Below, piece after piece: positions 59,912 through 64,000 of a stretch of 64,000 bases of DNA (its first letter is position 1; the number at the start of each line of letters is the position of its first letter). The position numbers and the translations under genes are program-made. The notes below the pieces were generated by a model. It saw nothing but the letters and a program-made list of their open reading frames with translations, ran no database searches and was not told the DNA's origin. This DNA is from JAAEPI01 sp965212145 (GTDB lineage Bacteria > Bacteroidota > Bacteroidia > Cytophagales > Cyclobacteriaceae), in the NCBI GenBank assembly GCA_965212145.1, contig CBDBUY010000005.1:319272-383271 (forward strand). The letters are read 5' to 3'.

Positions 59912-61582
59912 ATGAAAAAGTTACTCACCATATTAGTCCTTTTTGTTTTTATTTCTTGCTCAGAAAAAGGAAATCAATCAGATACCGACGATCCGGTAGA
60001 GCCTCCTTTCATGTGGGAGAACGCCACAGTTTACTTCATGCTCACAGATCGTTTCAACAATGGCGATACTACGAATGACCTCACAATGGGTCGCAAAGCC
60101 GATGGAGCGGTACTGCGTAGTTTCATGGGAGGAGACATTAAAGGGATCACTCAGAAAATCAATGAGGGTTATTTTGACGAACTAGGAGTCACAGCACTCT
60201 GGATGAACCCAATGGTGGAGAATATCAAAGGTTCAGTTGATGAAGGAACTGGAAAGAGTTACGGATTTCATGGGTATTGGACGAGGGACTGGACAGTCCT
60301 TGACCCAAACTTCGGGACGATCGAAGAGTACAAAGAAATGATTGATGCGGCGCATGCCCATGGGATTCGGGTGCTAATGGATGTGGTGGCCAATCACACT
60401 GGACCTGTTACCGATATCGATTCCAAATGGCCTGATGATTGGGTGCGTGAAGATCCGACATGTACCTATCAGGATTGGGAAACTACGGTCAAATGCACGC
60501 TCGTTGATAATCTACCGGATATTTTCACTGAATCCGATGAGGACGTTGAATTACCCGAATTTCTCTTGGAGAAATGGGAGCAGGAGGGGAGACTCGAGCA
60601 GGAACTCTCCGAATTGGATGCGTATTTTGACAGAACAGGATTTCCCAGAGCGCCAAGATTCTACATTTTTAAGTGGCTGACTGATTATGTCCGGGAGCTC
60701 GGGATTGATGGTTATAGAGTGGACACAGCCAAGCACACGGAGGCTGGGATTTGGGCGGAACTATACGCTGAGGCTCAGGCTGCTTTTCAGGATTGGAAAG
60801 AAAATAACCCTGACGCCAAACTAGATGACGAGGACTTTTATATGGTAGGAGAGGTGTACAACTACGCTATCCAACATGGACAGGAATACACCTACGACGG
60901 GGACACAGCGGTTAATTTCTACGAGAATGGCTTCAAAGCGCTGATCAATTTCTCCTTGAAATGGCAGATCGCTCAGCAGCCAATGGATGAAGTTTTTGCT
61001 GAGTATTCGAATCTTCTTAATTCAGAACTAAAAGGTTATTCTGTGATGAATTATATGTCCTCACATGACGATGGAAATCCATTTGATGCGATGCGTGAGA
61101 AGCCCTACGAGACGGCCAATGCGCTGATGCTCAGCCCTGGAGCTGCACAAATCTATTACGGTGATGAAACGGCGAGAATTTTAAGAGCGGAAGGGGCAGA
61201 AGGAGATGCTCATTTAAGGTCATTTATGAATTGGGATGATTTGGAGGCGAACGTGGATAGAGGAAAGTATAAGATAGGAGACCTGAGAGATCACTGGGCT
61301 AGACTCGGGCAGTTCAGGAAGAATCATCCGGCTATTGGTGCTGGCATCCATGAGAAGATCAGTGATGAGCCATATGCTTTCAAACGCTCGCTCAGTTGGG
61401 AAGGTGGTGAAGACGTAGTAATGGTGGTGATGGGGGAGAATGTTACCACGATGGACGTTTCCGGAATATTTGAAGATGGAGTGTCAGTCGTTAACGAATA
61501 CACAGGAGAGCAAGCTACTATTTCAAAAGGATCAGTGTCGTTTGATACGAGCTCCAAACTTCTACTAATCTCAAGAGATTAA
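59912..61582 (+). CDS. GH13 alpha-amylase family lipoprotein
   Basis: A 556-aa lipoprotein (MKKLLTILVLFVFISC, Cys16) with a complete GH13 barrel. Conserved region I is LMDVVANHT, region II GYRVDTAKHT with the nucleophile Asp, region III YMVGEVYNY with the acid Glu and region IV VMNYMSSHDDGN with the transition-state Asp. It begins WENATVYFMLTDRFNNGD and ends in a domain C beta sandwich. It hydrolyses alpha-1,4 glucans at the cell surface or periplasm. No Sus-type transporter is adjacent, so it is not in a polysaccharide utilisation locus within this window. Confidence 0.93.
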   Translation: MKKLLTILVLFVFISCSEKGNQSDTDDPVEPPFMWENATVYFMLTDRFNNGDTTNDLTMGRKADGAVLRSFMGGDIKGITQKINEGYFDELGVTALWMNPMVENIKGSVDEGTGKSYGFHGYWTRDWTVLDPNFGTIEEYKEMIDAAHAHGIRVLMDVVANHTGPVTDIDSKWPDDWVREDPTCTYQDWETTVKCTLVDNLPDIFTESDEDVELPEFLLEKWEQEGRLEQELSELDAYFDRTGFPRAPRFYIFKWLTDYVRELGIDGYRVDTAKHTEAGIWAELYAEAQAAFQDWKENNPDAKLDDEDFYMVGEVYNYAIQHGQEYTYDGDTAVNFYENGFKALINFSLKWQIAQQPMDEVFAEYSNLLNSELKGYSVMNYMSSHDDGNPFDAMREKPYETANALMLSPGAAQIYYGDETARILRAEGAEGDAHLRSFMNWDDLEANVDRGKYKIGDLRDHWARLGQFRKNHPAIGAGIHEKISDEPYAFKRSLSWEGGEDVVMVVMGENVTTMDVSGIFEDGVSVVNEYTGEQATISKGSVSFDTSSKLLLISRD

Positions 61583-61696
61583 GATTTAAGCCAATTATAG
61601 AAGTTTGATTGATAAATGTCTCATTCGATTTTCTCCTTGGTTCTTAAATATAGAATTTTGAGTTTACGGGTAACCATCCATCGCCCGTCTTCCGAT

Positions 61697-62599
61697 TTAG
61701 TAGATGTCGCCTTGTTCCGCCATCGTGAACCCCTTCTCTTTGGCTTTCTTTCTCGCATCGTATGAGAATAATACCGGGTTCGTATGGTTAAAGTGGATAA
61801 ACTTGATCTTGGCTTTGACCTCTTCACTTTCATTCTGAAATAGTTTCATGGTTTCCACTACAAATGGGTGAGGGATTTCGGCCATTGATCTATTGGGCAA
61901 CTCTCCATCGGCGTAAAATGAAGCGTCTAGAAATGCATGATCAACTTTTTTCACCTCTTCTACAATGTTTCGTTCCCAGTTCGACCATTTGTCAATGTCC
62001 GGGATGAACAGACTTGTTTGACCATAAAGTGAAATGTGGTAACCAACCGTCTCCGAAAATTCATCGCGATGAGGGACTAAAAAAGGAGTTATGGCTATGT
62101 TTTCATTGATCATTTTAGACTCATCTGCAGCTAATTCAGTGATTACAATATTTTTCAACTCCACAAGTTGGCTCCAAGGCCCATTTTCTTCCAGGAATTT
62201 TTTCATTCTGGGCATGGCATAAACGTTGGCGTTTTTGGCACCCAATGCTTCTCTGCCAAGAAGCATCAACCCAGAGTAATGTCCCATGTGGGCGTGAGTT
62301 AAGAAAATCCCATCTGGGAGATAAGGATACTTTTTATTTGTCAACTCTTGAAATAACCTCAATTGATCATCCAAGTCTGGCGTGGCATCCAGTAGCCACC
62401 ATTTTTTAGCCTCCTCATCCACTATAGCAAGGCTCGTGACATAGCGTTCCATAGATGGGTATTTGTATACACCTTGACATTCAGCGGTACAGCCTATATG
62501 TGGGAAACCACCATCCTGGGCCGTGCCTAAGACGATAATGTTCTGGGCTTGAATATTTAAAACCAGGATTATTGCTAAGCCAATGAATAGTTTTTTCAT
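61697..62599 (-). CDS. PqqB-like metallo-beta-lactamase-fold hydrolase
   Basis: A 300-aa exported protein (signal LFIGLAIILVLNIQAQ) of the MBL fold, PqqB-like: IIVLGTAQDGGFPHIGC, the zinc motif THAHMGHYSGL in the HxHxxH position (Asp replaced by Met-Gly), YHISLYGQTSLFIPDID, DHAFLDASFY and FIHFNHTNPVL. No other PQQ genes are near, so it is more likely a stand-alone hydrolase than a cofactor-synthesis enzyme. The 114-bp gap after the amylase gene holds nothing I recognise. Confidence 0.82.
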   Translation of the reverse strand: MKKLFIGLAIILVLNIQAQNIIVLGTAQDGGFPHIGCTAECQGVYKYPSMERYVTSLAIVDEEAKKWWLLDATPDLDDQLRLFQELTNKKYPYLPDGIFLTHAHMGHYSGLMLLGREALGAKNANVYAMPRMKKFLEENGPWSQLVELKNIVITELAADESKMINENIAITPFLVPHRDEFSETVGYHISLYGQTSLFIPDIDKWSNWERNIVEEVKKVDHAFLDASFYADGELPNRSMAEIPHPFVVETMKLFQNESEEVKAKIKFIHFNHTNPVLFSYDARKKAKEKGFTMAEQGDIY

Positions 62600-62672
62600 G
62601 CTATAAAGTTAGCCAAGTTGCTATTTCGATTATACATGAACATCTGATGTCCGCTCTAGTTTTCTAATTCAT

Positions 62673-63776
62673 TTAGAAAACAATCTTGTTAACAGCCGAT
62701 TTTGCAGATTCTGAGGCCGTGTGCACTGAGACCCAATCTTCGCCATTGGTATAAGCCCCTCCGGCAAAGTAGACTTTATTGTTGACCGGTTCTGAAAGCA
62801 TTTTCACCTTTCGCCAGTCCGCATGATCGGATATGTATCCGGCCTTGATAAACGGCTCGTCGTTCCAATTCTGTGACAGGTGTTTCAGGTAGCTTGAAGA
62901 AGCTTTGTCGTCATATAATTCGTCCAGCTCTGCAAGAATGTATGCAATGAGATCCGAATCGCTTAGCCCGGCATATTGCTGAACAGGAGTGCCGACAACA
63001 AATAAGCCAAGGATATGTTTTTCGGTATTCTGACCTAGCGTGGCGTCATAATAGATTTTTTCGCCAGCTGTCTCAGGGTTGACCTCAAAAACGTATTCTT
63101 CATCATAAAACTTTTCTGAAAATTCTATGAATGCCTTGAAGCCGTCCCAAATAGGCAAATCGTTGATAACAGAAATTTTATTTTCTGGTAAAGGTGGATC
63201 AAACGAAATGTCTCCATCCTGAAGGATTTTTAATGGGACCGAGATAACTACTTTATCAGCCGATAATTGTCCGGAATCAGTTGTAATAATCACTTGGTCA
63301 TCAGAATAATCAATGGATTCTACGATCGTGTTGAACCGAATTTTGTCTGAAATGGATGGGTAGATGTAATCTTCAAAAAACTGAAACCAAGAGTAGTTAA
63401 CAAACTTCCTGTCAGGTGGATCGGGATGCGTATCAACATGAACGTCAATGTCTGGGTCATTGGCGATTCGCTGAAATATACCTGTATCGGTTTCCAACCA
63501 TTCAGCCCCTAAGGCAATCGGAAAGTCGGCGAAACTTCGGTTAATTTTCATTCTCCCACCATATGCGTCAGACGCCTCGAGTATTTCAAAATCAACACCA
63601 TGCTGTTTCAGAAGGTATCCCGCTGAAAGACCGCCTGCACCTGCTCCAATTATCACCACCTTGCCAAAAAAATTAACATTAAGGTCTTCTTTTGGACTAC
63701 AGTTACTTATCGCTCCCTGCAGTGGGATGCTTAGTCCAAATAAGCCACAGATTTTGATAAATTCTTCCCGAGTCAT
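62673..63776 (-). CDS. FAD-dependent amine oxidase family protein
   Basis: A 367-aa flavoprotein. After a hydrophobic N-terminus with a Cys (FIKICGLFGLSIPLQGAISNC) that may export or lipidate it, the FAD motif is VVIIGAGAGGLSAGYLL with the Glu of EILEASDAYGGRM. The middle contains FPIALGAEWLETDTG and LSADKVVISVPLKILQ, and the C-terminal FAD motif is VYFAGGAYTNGEDWVSVHTASESAKSAV. At 367 aa it is shorter than most monoamine oxidases. The substrate is unknown. Confidence 0.87.
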   Translation of the reverse strand: MTREEFIKICGLFGLSIPLQGAISNCSPKEDLNVNFFGKVVIIGAGAGGLSAGYLLKQHGVDFEILEASDAYGGRMKINRSFADFPIALGAEWLETDTGIFQRIANDPDIDVHVDTHPDPPDRKFVNYSWFQFFEDYIYPSISDKIRFNTIVESIDYSDDQVIITTDSGQLSADKVVISVPLKILQDGDISFDPPLPENKISVINDLPIWDGFKAFIEFSEKFYDEEYVFEVNPETAGEKIYYDATLGQNTEKHILGLFVVGTPVQQYAGLSDSDLIAYILAELDELYDDKASSSYLKHLSQNWNDEPFIKAGYISDHADWRKVKMLSEPVNNKVYFAGGAYTNGEDWVSVHTASESAKSAVNKIVF

Positions 63777-63948
63777 AGGAGGTCTTTTTCAATTACTTTC
63801 TCAAAATTGGCACCAATTTCAAGTTAGTAGTGCAAACGTTGTTGACTTTCGGAGGATGCTTTCTGATGTACGAGTTTGTTATTCGCAGGATTAGAATTGT
63901 GAGAACCTTGTTTGGACTGGTTGGACGGAAAGCGGTGAAGAACTAGGG

Positions 63949-64000
63949 TTATTCGTACTGCTTCTTCTTGATGGCCTCACACATCTTGTAAGAGTCCTTG
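63949..64000 (-). CDS. C-terminal tail of an unidentified gene (cut by window edge)
   Basis: The minus strand from the window edge reads KDSYKMCEAIKKKQYE and then a TAA stop. The Lys-rich amphipathic end looks like a genuine C-terminus, but 16 residues are too few to name a family. The 172 bp between it and the amine oxidase start show nothing else. Confidence 0.35.
   Translation of the reverse strand, partial: KDSYKMCEAIKKKQYE

Noticed and set aside
61621..61833. 70-codon minus-strand open frame after the amylase gene
   Set aside because: Very Arg/Ser/Thr-rich, and it overlaps the 3' end of the PqqB-like gene in another frame.
1..64000. CRISPR array, tRNA or rRNA genes, IS elements or prophage
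   Set aside because: No regularly spaced repeats, no cloverleaf with a TTCGAAT-type arm in context, and no transposase, integrase or phage structural genes were found in the window by eye.

Overview
This window is a chromosomal segment of a Bacteroidota bacterium, most likely a marine member of the Cytophagales. The evidence is: secreted proteins with signal peptides and C-terminal type IX secretion (T9SS) sorting domains, many lipoproteins, Bacteroidota-type -7 promoter boxes (TAnnTTTG), a SpoIIM-DUF4129-DUF4350-MoxR-DUF58 operon, and a small basic protein of a kind known to me only from this phylum. I see no rRNA, tRNA, IS element, prophage or CRISPR array.

Region by region. 0-7.3 kb: the 3' end of dnaB, an RDD membrane protein, and a divergent six-gene envelope operon ending in a MoxR ATPase and a DUF58 protein. 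7.3-19.9 kb: a secreted WD40-caspase fusion, small hydrolases, a site-2 protease, a PASTA protein, two T9SS cargo proteins and the Mrp/ApbC Fe-S carrier. 19.9-22.9 kb: a higBA toxin-antitoxin pair between two 132-bp fold-back repeats, then a DEAD-box helicase behind a structured leader and a lone basic protein. 22.9-26.5 kb: a GIY-YIG-like protein, two genes each broken by a single missing base (an NTF2-like protein and a thioredoxin) and an ABC-F ATPase. 26.5-35.9 kb: a low-oxygen/nitrite island with a PAS histidine kinase, a receiver-Crp response regulator, an AniA-type NirK-cytochrome c fusion with NirV-like and SCO partners, a porin, three universal stress proteins and a remnant of a metal-transport ATPase. 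35.9-46.8 kb: O-antigen ligase, a nucleoid protein, an MscS channel coupled to a 975-aa pseudo-AAA protein, a cyclophilin, RlmF and a cupin. 46.8-51 kb: lipoproteins and hydrolases in a visibly AT-richer stretch. 51-64 kb: a PIF1-like helicase, a DinB-fold protein, a T9SS subtilase, a HEXXH lipoprotein protease, a GH13 amylase, a PqqB-like hydrolase and an FAD amine oxidase.

The most coherent system is the nitrite island. An FNR/NNR-type palindrome (TGA-N6-TCA) sits about 36 nt upstream of the last base of the -7 box, i.e. near -41.5, in front of both nirK and the first usp gene. The Crp-type response regulator encoded between them keeps the Glu and Arg that read a TGA core, so one cytosolic PAS kinase may drive nitrite respiration and the stress proteins together. 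The least explained parts are the MscS plus pseudo-ATPase pair, the DEAD-box leader RNA, the 22-bp phased repeats before the kinase, and the repeat-flanked higBA.
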